Source: Mesobacillus harenae (lineage in GTDB: Bacteria; Bacillota; Bacilli; Bacillales; Cytobacillaceae). Taken from it: a DNA stretch of 64,000 nt. Below the pieces are notes generated by a model that worked only from the letters and a program-made list of their open reading frames with translations, was not told the origin of the DNA and did not search any database. The stretch is taken from the NCBI RefSeq assembly GCF_013343715.1, contig NZ_JABUNR010000001.1:423832-487831 (forward strand), read 5' to 3'. Below, piece by piece: positions 1-8,211 of this stretch. The first letter of the stretch is position 1. Every line of letters starts with the position of its first letter. The position numbers and the translations under genes are program-made.

Positions 1-483
1 CAGATTCAGGCTGACCTTTATAGCTTATCAGTCAGGTCACAAAAAGCAGTAAACAGAAGGGGGCAGGAAACCTCGCTGGCAGCAGAAATGGACCTGCGCG
101 GTGAGCTGTTGATCGTGGGCGTCAACGAAGAAAAATCCTTCCAATATTTTTACGGCGAATACGAGTTTTTTCAAACAAGCGAAGCAATTCTTGATGAAAA
201 ATCAAATCATGGTTTCGAGGAAATGTTGGGAGAAGGAGTGATAGATACTGTTCTTTTTCCTAGCAGCCGATCCGTTGATATCATCATGCAAAACGGTGAA
301 CTTCTAGGGTCGAAGGGAATGGGTCTTTTAAAAGAAGCTCAGATTTGCTGTATGGGGAAAAGTTCGAGAAGCCGGCTGAGAGAGTACGGTATGGAGCCAG
401 ATATCATGCCTGCTGCTCCAAATCGTTTGAAGCTTATCCGAATTTTAAAAGAATTTCCGCACTTACGAGGGATTGACATCTGA
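1..483 (+). CDS. Uroporphyrinogen-III synthase (HemD) domain, 5'-truncated
   Basis: The frame is open from base 1, so only the last 160 residues are present. The part seen has the layout of a HemD C-terminal half: a LIVGV strand, the segment DTVLFPSSRSVDIIMQ (compare the usual 'FTS..AV' strand-turn) and a late CMGKSS..RLREYG segment like the family's 'IG..TA.A....G'. HemD closes the linear tetrapyrrole to uroporphyrinogen III in the cytoplasm. It is followed 24 bp later by sirB and sirC, so it probably belongs to a siroheme operon, either as a stand-alone HemD-like protein or as the back end of a CobA-HemD fusion; the missing upstream sequence would decide. The sequence is divergent, so the call is moderate. 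Confidence 0.6.
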   Translation, partial: QIQADLYSLSVRSQKAVNRRGQETSLAAEMDLRGELLIVGVNEEKSFQYFYGEYEFFQTSEAILDEKSNHGFEEMLGEGVIDTVLFPSSRSVDIIMQNGELLGSKGMGLLKEAQICCMGKSSRSRLREYGMEPDIMPAAPNRLKLIRILKEFPHLRGIDI

Positions 484-507
484 AATTGCGTTGATGGGAG
501 GAGTTAT

Positions 508-1242
508 ATGGAAGCTATTCTTTTTATTGGGCATGGAAGCAGGCTGCCTAAAGCAAGTGAGGAGGCTGCTAATTTTATAAATAAATGCATGAGAAACAAT
601 AATGCGAACATCCAGGAGTATGGGTTTCTCGAACTTTCGGAGCCAACCATTGAAGAAGCTTTTAAGCGCTGCGTTAGCCGCGGAGCTAAAACAGTAAAAG
701 TTATCCCAGTGTTGCTGCTTACAGCCGCGCACGCTAAAAAGGATATTCCGGAGAAGCTTGCTGAGATGAAAGTGAAGTTTCCGTACGTTAAAATCCTGTA
801 CGGACGCCCAATTGGGGTTCATCCTGGAATGGTTGAAATTTTAAAGGAACGGATAAACGAATCTGAAAAAACGTTAGCGAAGGATTCGCTGTTGCTTTTG
901 GTCGGCAGAGGGAGCAGTGACCCTGATGTAAAGAACGATCTTGGGAAAATTGCCGAAATGCTTGAACGGAAACTTGAGTCGGTATGGGTGAAGGATTGTT
1001 ATTTAACAGGGAATGGGCCCTATTTTGAAGAAGAATTAGAGCTTTCAAAAACTTCGTCTGCAACTACTATCTTTATCATCCCGTATCTTTTGTTTACAGG
1101 AATTTTAATGAATTCGCTTGGCAAGGCAATAAACAGGGCGGCACGGGAGACAAATAAAAGCTTTATTCTATGCAACTACTTAGGATATCACCCATCCATC
1201 CAATTGATTATGGAAGAGAGGCTGATGGAGCTTGCTGAATAA
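508..1242 (+). CDS. sirB: Sirohydrochlorin ferrochelatase SirB (CbiX family), copy 1
   Basis: Inserts Fe2+ into sirohydrochlorin, the last step of siroheme synthesis; cytoplasmic. The 244-aa protein has the CbiX duplication: an N-terminal half with FIGHGSR (His9) and a LLTAAHAKKDIP segment carrying His75, and a C-terminal half with LLLVGRGSSDPD around residue 130. His9 and His75 sit where the two metal-site histidines of the short chelatases lie. GGGAGGAG lies just ahead of the ATG. The end overlaps the next gene, sirC, which indicates translational coupling. A second SirB is encoded at 23123; the two share the same layout but differ at many positions, so they are not a recent duplication. 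Confidence 0.88.
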   Translation: MEAILFIGHGSRLPKASEEAANFINKCMRNNNANIQEYGFLELSEPTIEEAFKRCVSRGAKTVKVIPVLLLTAAHAKKDIPEKLAEMKVKFPYVKILYGRPIGVHPGMVEILKERINESEKTLAKDSLLLLVGRGSSDPDVKNDLGKIAEMLERKLESVWVKDCYLTGNGPYFEEELELSKTSSATTIFIIPYLLFTGILMNSLGKAINRAARETNKSFILCNYLGYHPSIQLIMEERLMELAE

Positions 1243-1873
1243 AGCAACACCCATGTTTCCTGTAATGGTGCAGTTAAAAGGTAAGAAATGCGTGGTCATA
1301 GGGGGAGGGGAGGTAGCCTGCCGGAAGACGTTGGCACTACTGGATTTCGGGGCAACTGTCGCGGTTGTCAGCCCAGAAGTTTGCGATGAACTACTGGAGC
1401 TTGGGAACAGATCATTAGTGGAGATTATATTAAAAGAAGCAGATCCAGCCGACTTTCAAGATAGCTTCCTCATTATTGCAGCGACAAACTCAACTGAGGT
1501 TAATCAGTTGATTTCAGCAAATGCCAAGCCGCACCAACTGGTCAATGTTGCAAGTGGCCATCAGGCTGGAAACATTCATATTCCAGCTTATCTGAAAAGG
1601 GGGAGGCTTGTGATCAGTATATCAACTGGCGGTGCCAGTCCCACCCTTACCCGCAAAATTCGCAACGATCTTTCTGAAAAATACAATGACTCTTATGTTG
1701 AATACACGGAGTATTTATATCAAACCCGCCTGGCGATTCTGCAATCCTGCCTCAGCCAACCCCGAAAACTCGAATTATTAAAAGGAATTGCAAGCGAAGA
1801 GTATAAAAACCAGCTTAATAAAAGAAAAGCACTGAAAGATTGGCTGGCGGAAAACGGGGGATCAGCAAACTGA
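1232..1873 (+). CDS. sirC: Precorrin-2 dehydrogenase SirC, copy 1
   Basis: NAD+-dependent oxidation of precorrin-2 to sirohydrochlorin. The N-terminal Rossmann motif VVIGGGEVACRK is clear, followed by IIAATNSTEVN and the STGGASPTLTRKIR segment typical of the SirC/CysG-N family; about 213 aa, the expected size for the stand-alone enzyme. The TTG start at 1232 overlaps the sirB stop; an ATG at 1253 would give a protein beginning MFPVMVQLKGKK, closer to usual SirC N-termini, and is an equally good start. Neither has an ideally spaced ribosome site (GGAG at 1227-1230). Last gene of the left-edge siroheme operon. Confidence 0.85.
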   Translation: MLNKATPMFPVMVQLKGKKCVVIGGGEVACRKTLALLDFGATVAVVSPEVCDELLELGNRSLVEIILKEADPADFQDSFLIIAATNSTEVNQLISANAKPHQLVNVASGHQAGNIHIPAYLKRGRLVISISTGGASPTLTRKIRNDLSEKYNDSYVEYTEYLYQTRLAILQSCLSQPRKLELLKGIASEEYKNQLNKRKALKDWLAENGGSAN

Positions 1874-1887
1874 GTCTGAAAACGGAG

Positions 1888-1922
1888 AAGCGGCTTCCAT
1901 GGGTGGAATGGCCGCTTTTGTT
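1888..1922 (+). terminator. Rho-independent terminator after sirC copy 1
   Basis: AAGCGGC..TTCCA pairs with TGGAAT..GCCGCTT (2-nt bulge) and is followed by TTTTG. It closes the left-edge siroheme operon. Confidence 0.7.
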
Positions 1923-2007
1923 ATGGTGACAGAAAGCTGATTCTTACGTGCTTTTCATGGGCATATTAGGAAGAAATGAGAAGTTTGGATTGAAGGGTGG
2001 ATTTTTA

Positions 2008-2775
2008 ATGGAAAAAGAACCAATCGGCAAATGTACAAATATCATTAAAGGCTCACGCCGTATATTAGTCCTTACCGGAGCCGGAATTAGTACGGAGTCT
2101 GGGATTATGGACTTCAGATCACGGACAGGTATTTACAAATTGGCCCCGGAATACATTTTGTCACTAGGGTATTTTTTGGAGTATCCAAAAGAATTTTATC
2201 AGTTTGCAGTGGACAATCTTTACCATCCAGAAGCTAAACCGAATCGAGGCCATGAAATTCTTGCCAAGTGGGAAGCAGAGGGAAAAGTTCAGACGATTAT
2301 TACGCAGAATATTGATGCTCTCCATAACAAAGCAGGGAGCAGAAATGTGATCGAGTTTCATGGGACGATTCGGACAGCAAGCTGTGTGAATTGTGGTCAG
2401 GTGTACTCGACTGAGGAGATGGTCAAGCGGATGGCCTCAATGGAAAACTTCTATGTGTGCGGCCACTGTGATACTGAACGGGAGAGGGATCGGTACATTA
2501 AGCCAGATGTGGTCCTGTTTGGTGATGCAGGGGATTGGTTTACGGAAGAAGGCTTTCAGTCCATTATTGCCATGATCCGCGAAGCTGATTGCATTCTAGT
2601 ACTGGGTACGAGTTTACTGGTCACGCCATTCTCCCTGTTCCCAAGTTACAAAACAGACGGGGTCCCGCTTATCATTATAAACAAGGGGGATACACCGTAC
2701 GATTCTGATCATGATTCAATTGTGATCCAAGAGCAGATTGGCGAGACATTAAACCGAATTGATGAGCAGCTATAA
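2008..2775 (+). CDS. Sir2-family NAD-dependent protein deacylase
   Basis: Removes acyl groups from lysines using NAD+. Visible sirtuin motifs in order: GAGIS (residues 24-28), DFRS, QNID followed by LH, the catalytic-His strand FHG, a zinc ribbon made of two CxxC pairs (CVNC...CGHC), then KPDVVLFGD and GTSLLVTP. The frame stays open upstream to a GTG at 1948, but AAGGGTGG lies 8 nt before the ATG at 2008, so that start is chosen (255 aa). The last motif is VTPFS, where many sirtuins have VYPA, a small departure that may affect the NAD pocket. Stands alone between terminators; no partner acetyltransferase is adjacent. Confidence 0.88.
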   Translation: MEKEPIGKCTNIIKGSRRILVLTGAGISTESGIMDFRSRTGIYKLAPEYILSLGYFLEYPKEFYQFAVDNLYHPEAKPNRGHEILAKWEAEGKVQTIITQNIDALHNKAGSRNVIEFHGTIRTASCVNCGQVYSTEEMVKRMASMENFYVCGHCDTERERDRYIKPDVVLFGDAGDWFTEEGFQSIIAMIREADCILVLGTSLLVTPFSLFPSYKTDGVPLIIINKGDTPYDSDHDSIVIQEQIGETLNRIDEQL

Positions 2776-2964
2776 CGTGAACGGAACAGTATTATTCGAA
2801 ATTAGAGATGCCCCTCAAGATCTACATAGGAAATTTTGATTTGAAATGCCAGATAAATTCCTTTTATCTTTTTTCCTAAAAAGGATTAATCATCCCGAGG
2901 ATCCAATATAGTAGTTAAGTAACATACAGCTGGAGGTTCTATTTTTGGAGAGGCAGGGGGAGTT

Positions 2965-3789
2965 ATGAACCAATTCGGCATTCCAGAGATATTTGAGCAA
3001 GATGCTCAAGGAATCGTTAAAGAAATTTATGAAGATATAAAGCTTGTATTAAAGGTACCTGTTGTGAATTTTATTTTTCGTGCACTGGCTCATTATCCCC
3101 AGTTCTTAGCGTATGCATGGGAGCAGGTTAGGCCAAATATGCTGACGGTTAATATGGAATCAGCCTCACAGCTTTTACGTGCACCAAATATAGATACCAG
3201 CATCCCTAAAATTGATTTTAGCAGGGACTATGGCCAACAGACACTTCAGTCCATTAAGAATATATTAGCTGTGTTCAGGTATGTTAATCCCAAATTACTT
3301 CTTATTGCAAGTACATGGGGAGAAAGTTTAGGTAATCGGCCTATTATTCCGCAAAAAGAAAGCTTTGGAATGATTAGTCCAGGTGTTTATGAGGAGATGC
3401 CTTCAATTGAGCTAATTCATGTTCCCAATGCTCCTCTATATTTGAAAGCTCTCTTTTATGATATTGCAAAAGAACATCACTCTTATGACGTTGCCAGTGA
3501 TTACCGGGCATTGGCGCGTTATCCCAGGTTTCTAGAAATCGTATGGTCGTATTTGAAAGTATATATTAAAAGTGATGAATATATCATTCTTAAAAGAAAT
3601 CTGCTAAATAAATCCGTATCACTAGTCCATCAGCAGATGCCTTATCCTGTCAAATTCAGCAGCAATCTAACCAAAGCTGCTATTCCCTCTCAAATGGCGG
3701 GGATTATGGGATTAGTCTCTTATTTTCAGAACTTTCTCCCTGGTCTAATTATTGAGATGGAAATTATTAATAAGATGTTGAATGGCTAA
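2965..3789 (+). CDS. DehI-like (halocarboxylic acid dehalogenase group I) family protein
   Basis: 274 aa, all-helical in appearance, with an internal duplication: a first repeat around residues 15-60 contains ALAHYPQFLAYAWEQVRP and a second around 170-210 contains ALARYPRFLEIVWSYLKVY. This two-repeat pattern is characteristic of the DehI family, whose founding member hydrolyses both D- and L-2-haloacids. Whether this Bacillaceae member dehalogenates anything is unknown; many family members are annotated only by similarity. The repeat match is good but the catalytic Asp cannot be assigned with confidence here. The start is an ATG with GGCAGGGGGAG upstream. Monocistronic, with its 3' neighbour convergent. 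Confidence 0.6.
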   Translation: MNQFGIPEIFEQDAQGIVKEIYEDIKLVLKVPVVNFIFRALAHYPQFLAYAWEQVRPNMLTVNMESASQLLRAPNIDTSIPKIDFSRDYGQQTLQSIKNILAVFRYVNPKLLLIASTWGESLGNRPIIPQKESFGMISPGVYEEMPSIELIHVPNAPLYLKALFYDIAKEHHSYDVASDYRALARYPRFLEIVWSYLKVYIKSDEYIILKRNLLNKSVSLVHQQMPYPVKFSSNLTKAAIPSQMAGIMGLVSYFQNFLPGLIIEMEIINKMLNG

Positions 3790-3930
3790 TTCCTACACAT
3801 TAACATTTTTTGAATAATATAAGACGTTAAGAACAGGGAATTAGATTTTCCATACAGGGGGACGCTTTCCGCAGAAGAATCAAGAACGGATTTTTTAGTA
3901 GATAGGTAAATATATAATTATCCTGATTAA

Positions 3931-3963
3931 TAAAAAAGGCACCGAGAATAATCCCGGTGCCTT
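3931..3963 (-). terminator. Terminator of the MFS gene
   Basis: On the minus strand AAGGCACCGGG pairs with the matching arm and is followed by TTTTTT. It lies just past the stop at 3982 and may also stop readthrough from the plus-strand DehI-like gene. Confidence 0.8.
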
Positions 3964-3981
3964 ATGGCTGTTGATGTTAGA

Positions 3982-5256
3982 CTAGCTTTCTATTTTAACA
4001 GGCTTCTTCGCAAGCAACGAGCATAAGATTCCTAGTGCCGGAAACAGGAGTGTAGCAAGCAAAATTTCCTGATATCCTCCAAATAGATCAAAAGCAAACC
4101 CAAAAGGAAGAGGTCCTAACGCTGACCCAAGTACCATTACTGTCATAGCACTTCCTTTTATACTTCCTAGAGCCATTCTCCCAAAATAACTGGGCCAAAC
4201 ATAGTTCAGGGCGATCCGTTCAAACCCATTGCTTACTCCCCAAAGAATTCCGAAAATGATAGCCATAAAGGTTGAGTTTATAAACAATAAAAATACAACA
4301 AAAATAATTTCGCCTGCAAAAATCCCTGCCAATATGTAATTTACTTTTACACGGTCTAGAATAAATCCAGCCGCCAGGGAAATGGGGAAGCCTACAATTG
4401 CCATCAAACTAAGGACAATTGCAGCTGTTCCGGCCGTTAACCCGGTTTCCTTAAATATTGAAATAAGGTGAAACGTCAACCCTGTGTTAACTAATGCTGG
4501 AATGCTGACACAAACAAGCAGGAGCCAAAAGGCGCTCGTCTTTTTTGCTTCTTCAAGCGTCCAGTTAATTTCCAAAGCCTTTGGCTGAAAACCAGGAAAC
4601 TGAGTATCAGCTGGGTGTGTTTGATCTCCATCTGGAAGCAGTCCCACGTCTTCAGGTTTGTTGCGAATCAGGAAGAATGCTAATGGAACGAAAATGACAA
4701 GAAGCAATATTCCCCAAAGCCTCCAGGAGAAACTCCAGCCCCATTCAGTAACCAGCCATGCATTCAGCGGTGGGAAGGCCGCAGAGCTGGCAAATCCGCC
4801 GATCGCCATTAAGCTTAGTGCTTTCCCCCGTTTTACGATAAACCATTGAGGAACAAGTGTATTGGGAATAAGTGTCATGGAGCCTTGGCCTAATAATCGA
4901 AGTAAGAAAAATCCAATAAATAACATAGCGATGTTTGTTACAATGCTGTTCCAGAAGCAGGCAAGAGCCAGGCCAAGGCCTACAAAAACAGCCATTTTTC
5001 TTTGGCCATGAAAGTCGATAAACCGGCCCACAAAAAACATGCATAGACCTGCTGCAAGAGTTGCGGCAGAATAAATACCTGAAACTTGTGAACGGCTCCA
5101 GCCAAAGTCTTTAATATAGGAATCAATAAAGACGGAGACAGAATAGGTCTGTCCGGGGCCGGAAAAAAACATTCCTAGACCTGAAATAAAAACGATAACC
5201 CACCCATAATAAAAGGGTGTCTGCAACGGGACTGCCGCTTGTGCTTGTGCTCTCAT
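3982..5256 (-). CDS. MFS transporter (monocarboxylate/oxalate-formate antiporter-like)
   Basis: Integral membrane protein of about 424 aa with roughly 12 hydrophobic segments. It opens with PFYYGWVIVFISGLGMFFSG, a start seen in the MCT/OFA-like branch of the major facilitator superfamily, and carries a loop 2-3 motif, VGRFIDFHGQRKM (compare GxLaDrxGrr). A cytoplasmic central loop (NKPEDVGLLPDGD) separates the halves. The frame extends to a start at 5280, but GGGAGG lies 8 nt ahead of the ATG at 5256, which is preferred. The substrate cannot be read from sequence; small organic anions are the family's usual cargo. Transcribed alone. Confidence 0.8.
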   Translation of the reverse strand: MRAQAQAAVPLQTPFYYGWVIVFISGLGMFFSGPGQTYSVSVFIDSYIKDFGWSRSQVSGIYSAATLAAGLCMFFVGRFIDFHGQRKMAVFVGLGLALACFWNSIVTNIAMLFIGFFLLRLLGQGSMTLIPNTLVPQWFIVKRGKALSLMAIGGFASSAAFPPLNAWLVTEWGWSFSWRLWGILLLVIFVPLAFFLIRNKPEDVGLLPDGDQTHPADTQFPGFQPKALEINWTLEEAKKTSAFWLLLVCVSIPALVNTGLTFHLISIFKETGLTAGTAAIVLSLMAIVGFPISLAAGFILDRVKVNYILAGIFAGEIIFVVFLLFINSTFMAIIFGILWGVSNGFERIALNYVWPSYFGRMALGSIKGSAMTVMVLGSALGPLPFGFAFDLFGGYQEILLATLLFPALGILCSLLAKKPVKIES

Positions 5257-5347
5257 AGATCGTACCTCCCTGCTAAGCATAGCAAAAAGGTTTTTCGGTT
5301 GTCTAATTATTTTAATCGGGGAAGTACCTTTTTAATATAGCTAAATC

Positions 5348-5482
5348 TTAGACCTGGTCAAGACTTTTGCCCTTGATGATTCCGCTCCCCTGACAGTGGA
5401 AGCAAGCCTCTTTTACATTAGGAAAACGAATAAGCAAATATCCTTTTCCAGAGCAATTCGAACATGTTTGTTCTGCAGACAT
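5348..5482 (-). CDS. 44-aa zinc-finger microprotein with two CXXCXGXG motifs
   Basis: Too short for usual gene calls, but well supported: AAGGAGGAG lies 7 nt before the ATG and the reading frame is clean. The peptide has CSNCSGKG near its N-terminus and CFHCQGSG after a 16-residue spacer (LLIRFPNVKEA between). CXXCXGXG is the repeat of the DnaJ cysteine-rich domain; a pair of them binds one Zn2+. Small Bacillus proteins of the YuiA type have the same two-motif build, and this is probably a relative. Function unknown; a role as a zinc-bound adaptor or chaperone-like module is inference. A related 55-aa protein is encoded 135 bp upstream on the same strand. Confidence 0.75.
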   Translation of the reverse strand: MSAEQTCSNCSGKGYLLIRFPNVKEACFHCQGSGIIKGKSLDQV

Positions 5483-5617
5483 ATTATCTCCTCCTTACTG
5501 TTTACTCCGAAGCAAAAATAGAACCGTTACTTTATATCCTTTCTATTTAAGTGTTATCTTATCCATCTGGGCCTCTCTTTTAGTCTGCAAAACGATTGCG
5601 GGAATTGGTGATTGGGG

Positions 5618-5785
5618 TTAAGATCTTAAATCCTTGCTGATGCGGTGGAGAGAATGCTGGGAACGGCCTTCCATGATATTGCCTTTTCCACTGCATCTCT
5701 TGCATTTTTTATTCCAGCGCAAACCTTTAATTAAAGGCATTTCACCAAGCCCTTTGCAATTTAGGCAAACTAACTTAAAGGACAT
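5618..5785 (-). CDS. 55-aa zinc-finger microprotein with two CXXCXGXG motifs
   Basis: Second member of the pair. GGAGGG precedes the ATG. The peptide has CLNCKGLG, then CKRCSGKG after a 17-residue spacer rich in basic residues, then a basic/polar tail. The spacing of the two motifs resembles its neighbour at 5348, yet the sequences between them differ, so they are diverged paralogues or convergent. Both are encoded toward the MFS gene and away from the SulP transporter gene at 6189. No catalytic motif is present. The tail (HRISKDL) and high Lys/Arg content would suit binding to an acidic partner or nucleic acid; that is speculation. Confidence 0.7.
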   Translation of the reverse strand: MSFKLVCLNCKGLGEMPLIKGLRWNKKCKRCSGKGNIMEGRSQHSLHRISKDLRS

Positions 5786-5834
5786 TCTATCCCTCCATCT
5801 GTCGTTTCTAATATGGGGAAGAAACGGGGTAAAA

Positions 5835-6018
5835 ATGTCTGAAATTAATCCGTTTGAAGCAATTAATGCTTTACAATAAATGAAAAAACAGCTGTCATTC
5901 GAGGGGCTAAAGAGGATCCACCGATTTATTATATGTTCGTTAATACGGGGAAGTTAGAGTTTTTTTAGGTACCTCATTTAAAGATGTATATTGCTGTACT
6001 ATAGTAAAGATTCGTTAA
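5835..6018 (+). pseudogene. Possible small gene broken by two frameshifts
   Basis: Three consecutive frames give one sensible stretch: MSEINPFEAINAL in frame one (stops at 5879), then NEKTAVIRGAKEDPP and YYMFVNTGKLEF in another (from 5879), then FLGTSFKDVYCCTIVKIR in a third, ending at 6018. The second shift falls in a run of seven T (5960-5966). Joined, this is about 60 aa. I do not recognise the family. It could be a decayed gene, or a live gene with assembly errors at homopolymers. The ribosome site ahead of the ATG is weak (ACGGGGT). Confidence 0.35.
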
Positions 6019-6188
6019 ATAGAGTATTTTTTCGCCTAATCTGGATTATACGGTCTTTTTATTGAAAAGATGTTTAGGGATTTAATTTCGAGTTAAAGAG
6101 GTAAGGTGAATTGTTTGGTTTTCTTGAAGAAAAAATTCATGGTTTTTCTTAAGCTGTACACATTAAACCTATAAAGGGGGGATCTATT

Positions 6189-7637
6189 TTGGAAGATATG
6201 ACTTATTCCGAATCATGGTTTGGCAATATAAAAGGGGACATCCTCTCAGGTTTGGTTGTTGCTATTGCTTTAATCCCAGAAGCGATTGCGTTTTCGATTA
6301 TTGCCGGGGTGGATCCGATGGTTGGCTTATATGCATCATTTACAATCTCAGTCGTTATTGCATTTGTCGGAGGCAGGCCAGGGATGATTTCCGCTGCCAC
6401 CGGCGCAATGGCTCTTCTCTTTGTTGATTTAGTGGCCAGGCATGGACTTGAGTATCTGTTAGCGGCAACCATTTTAACAGGTGTCCTGCAGATTCTATTT
6501 GGCGTGTTCAAGCTAGCCCGTTATATGAAGTTTATCCCTAGATCCGTAATGGTAGGGTTTGTTAATGCACTAGCTATACTAATATTTACCTCACAGCTGG
6601 GCGTTTTCGCAGGGGCTACGTGGCATGTGTATTTACTAGCGGCTGTCACATTAGCAATAATTTATCTGTTTCCTTACATAACTAAGGCGGTTCCTTCCAC
6701 TTTAATCGCGATTGTTTTTATGACTGGGATTGCAATCTTTATGAACATTGGAGTAATGACAGTTGGCGATATGGGGAACTTAAGCCAAACGCTTCCCATT
6801 TTTCTTCTTCCGGATATCCCTTTAACACTGGAGACGATAGGAATTATTCTCCCTTATTCACTTGCTCTAGCGCTGGTCGGTTTGCTTGAATCACTTTTAA
6901 CAGCGACGATCGTCGATGATATGACGGATTCAGAGAGCAATAAGGATACGGAAAGTAAAGGACAAGGGATCGCCAATGTTGTAACAGGATTTTTTGGCGG
7001 CATGGCCGGATGTGCCATGATTGGCCAATCGGTCATTAACGTAAAATCGGGTGGAAGCAGACGGCTTTCCGCTTTAGTTGCTGGCGTATTCTTAATGTTG
7101 TTGATTGTGATGTTTGGTGATATCGTGGTTCAGATTCCAATGGCTGTTCTTGCTGGGGTTATGATTATGGTATCGATCAGCACCTTTGACTGGAACTCAA
7201 TAAGAACACTCCACCTATTGCCAAAAACAGATGCAATTGTTATGGTAGTAACTGTATTGACTGTTATTTTTACCCATAACTTAGCTATAGGAGTTTTTAC
7301 CGGAATCCTCTTGAGTGCCATTTTCTTTGTGTCAAAAATATCTCAAGTTGAAGTAACGAGCACGATGGTTGATAACACACGTGTCTATAAGCTGAGAGGC
7401 GAGCTGTTTTTCGCATCTGTCACAGAATTGATGAAAAAATTTGATTACAAAGAGGAAGTTGATTCTGTAGAATTAAATTTAAGTCGGTCGCATCTTTGGG
7501 ATGATTCTGCTGTCGCAGCTATTGATAAAATTGTGAATAAATTTGAAGAGAACGGAATAAAAGTGCTTGTAACAGGAATGAACGAGGAAAGCTCAGAGCT
7601 TTCTGCAAAACTGGCCAACAAATTAGGTTCTCATTAA
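6189..7637 (+). CDS. SulP-family inorganic anion transporter with STAS domain
   Basis: 482 aa. The membrane part (to about residue 390) starts with the SulP signature region [35 protein letters not shown] and continues with about 10-12 helices; the cytoplasmic C-terminus (about 395-480) is a short STAS domain with [20 protein letters not shown]. SulP proteins move sulfate, bicarbonate or other oxyanions; bacterial members next to stress proteins are often bicarbonate or sulfate transporters, but the cargo is not readable here. A TTG start fits AAAGGGGGG 8 nt upstream; the next ATG (6198) is too far from it. The universal stress gene follows 17 bp later, so the two form an operon. Confidence 0.87.
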   Translation: MEDMTYSESWFGNIKGDILSGLVVAIALIPEAIAFSIIAGVDPMVGLYASFTISVVIAFVGGRPGMISAATGAMALLFVDLVARHGLEYLLAATILTGVLQILFGVFKLARYMKFIPRSVMVGFVNALAILIFTSQLGVFAGATWHVYLLAAVTLAIIYLFPYITKAVPSTLIAIVFMTGIAIFMNIGVMTVGDMGNLSQTLPIFLLPDIPLTLETIGIILPYSLALALVGLLESLLTATIVDDMTDSESNKDTESKGQGIANVVTGFFGGMAGCAMIGQSVINVKSGGSRRLSALVAGVFLMLLIVMFGDIVVQIPMAVLAGVMIMVSISTFDWNSIRTLHLLPKTDAIVMVVTVLTVIFTHNLAIGVFTGILLSAIFFVSKISQVEVTSTMVDNTRVYKLRGELFFASVTELMKKFDYKEEVDSVELNLSRSHLWDDSAVAAIDKIVNKFEENGIKVLVTGMNEESSELSAKLANKLGSH

Positions 7638-7654
7638 TGAAGAGGTGATTGGGA

Positions 7655-8074
7655 ATGTATAAAAAAATTCTTCTTGCAGCAGATGGCTCTGACCATTCAA
7701 AGCGAGCAGCCGAACATGCAATTACAATGGCAAAGTGCCAGGAAGGCTCAAAAATTTTCATTGTTTATGCAGTAGACGGAGACAGTTCTAAATCAGATGT
7801 ACTGAGCAATTGGAATTCTGCGAATATTAATGATAAGCGCAAAGAGCGCCTTAAGGACATTGAGGCCCAAGCAAGAGAGTCGGGTGTGCAGTTTGAGATA
7901 AAAATTCTCCATGGTGAACCTGGTCCCGCGATTGTGGAATTCACAAATAAAAATCAGTTTGATGTAGCTGTAATTGGTAGCCGTGGGCTTAATTCGCTTC
8001 AGGAACTTATGTTAGGAAGTGTAAGTCATAAAGTAGCTAAGCGGGCGAACTGCCCGGTTATGATTGTAAAATAA
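7655..8074 (+). CDS. Universal stress protein (UspA family)
   Basis: 139 aa, one Usp domain. It starts MYKKILLAADGSDHSKRAAEHA and ends with the ATP-binding pattern G-x2-G-x9-G-[ST] seen in GSRGLNSLQELMLGSVS, followed by the usual CPVMIVK C-terminus. The ATG at 7655 has GAGGTGA 6 nt upstream; a TTG 6 nt earlier overlaps that site and is rejected. It shares an operon with the SulP transporter, a common pairing in which a Usp protein may sense ATP to adjust transport; that link is inference. Confidence 0.9.
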   Translation: MYKKILLAADGSDHSKRAAEHAITMAKCQEGSKIFIVYAVDGDSSKSDVLSNWNSANINDKRKERLKDIEAQARESGVQFEIKILHGEPGPAIVEFTNKNQFDVAVIGSRGLNSLQELMLGSVSHKVAKRANCPVMIVK

Positions 8075-8173
8075 CACTTGAAGGCCAGTGATTGACCGAA
8101 ATCAACTTACTATTAATGGGGAGTCTATGGCGAAGCTCTCCTTACATCATTAATTGAGATTTTACATAATATA

Positions 8174-8207
8174 AAAAACACACTAGTCCAATTGCCTAGT
8201 GTGTTTT
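8174..8207. terminator. Bidirectional terminator between usp and metH
   Basis: AAAACACACTAG and CTAGTGTGTTTTT form a perfect stem around a 9-nt loop with T-runs on both strands. It serves the convergent SulP-usp and met operons. Confidence 0.85.
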
Positions 8208-8211
8208 TGTA

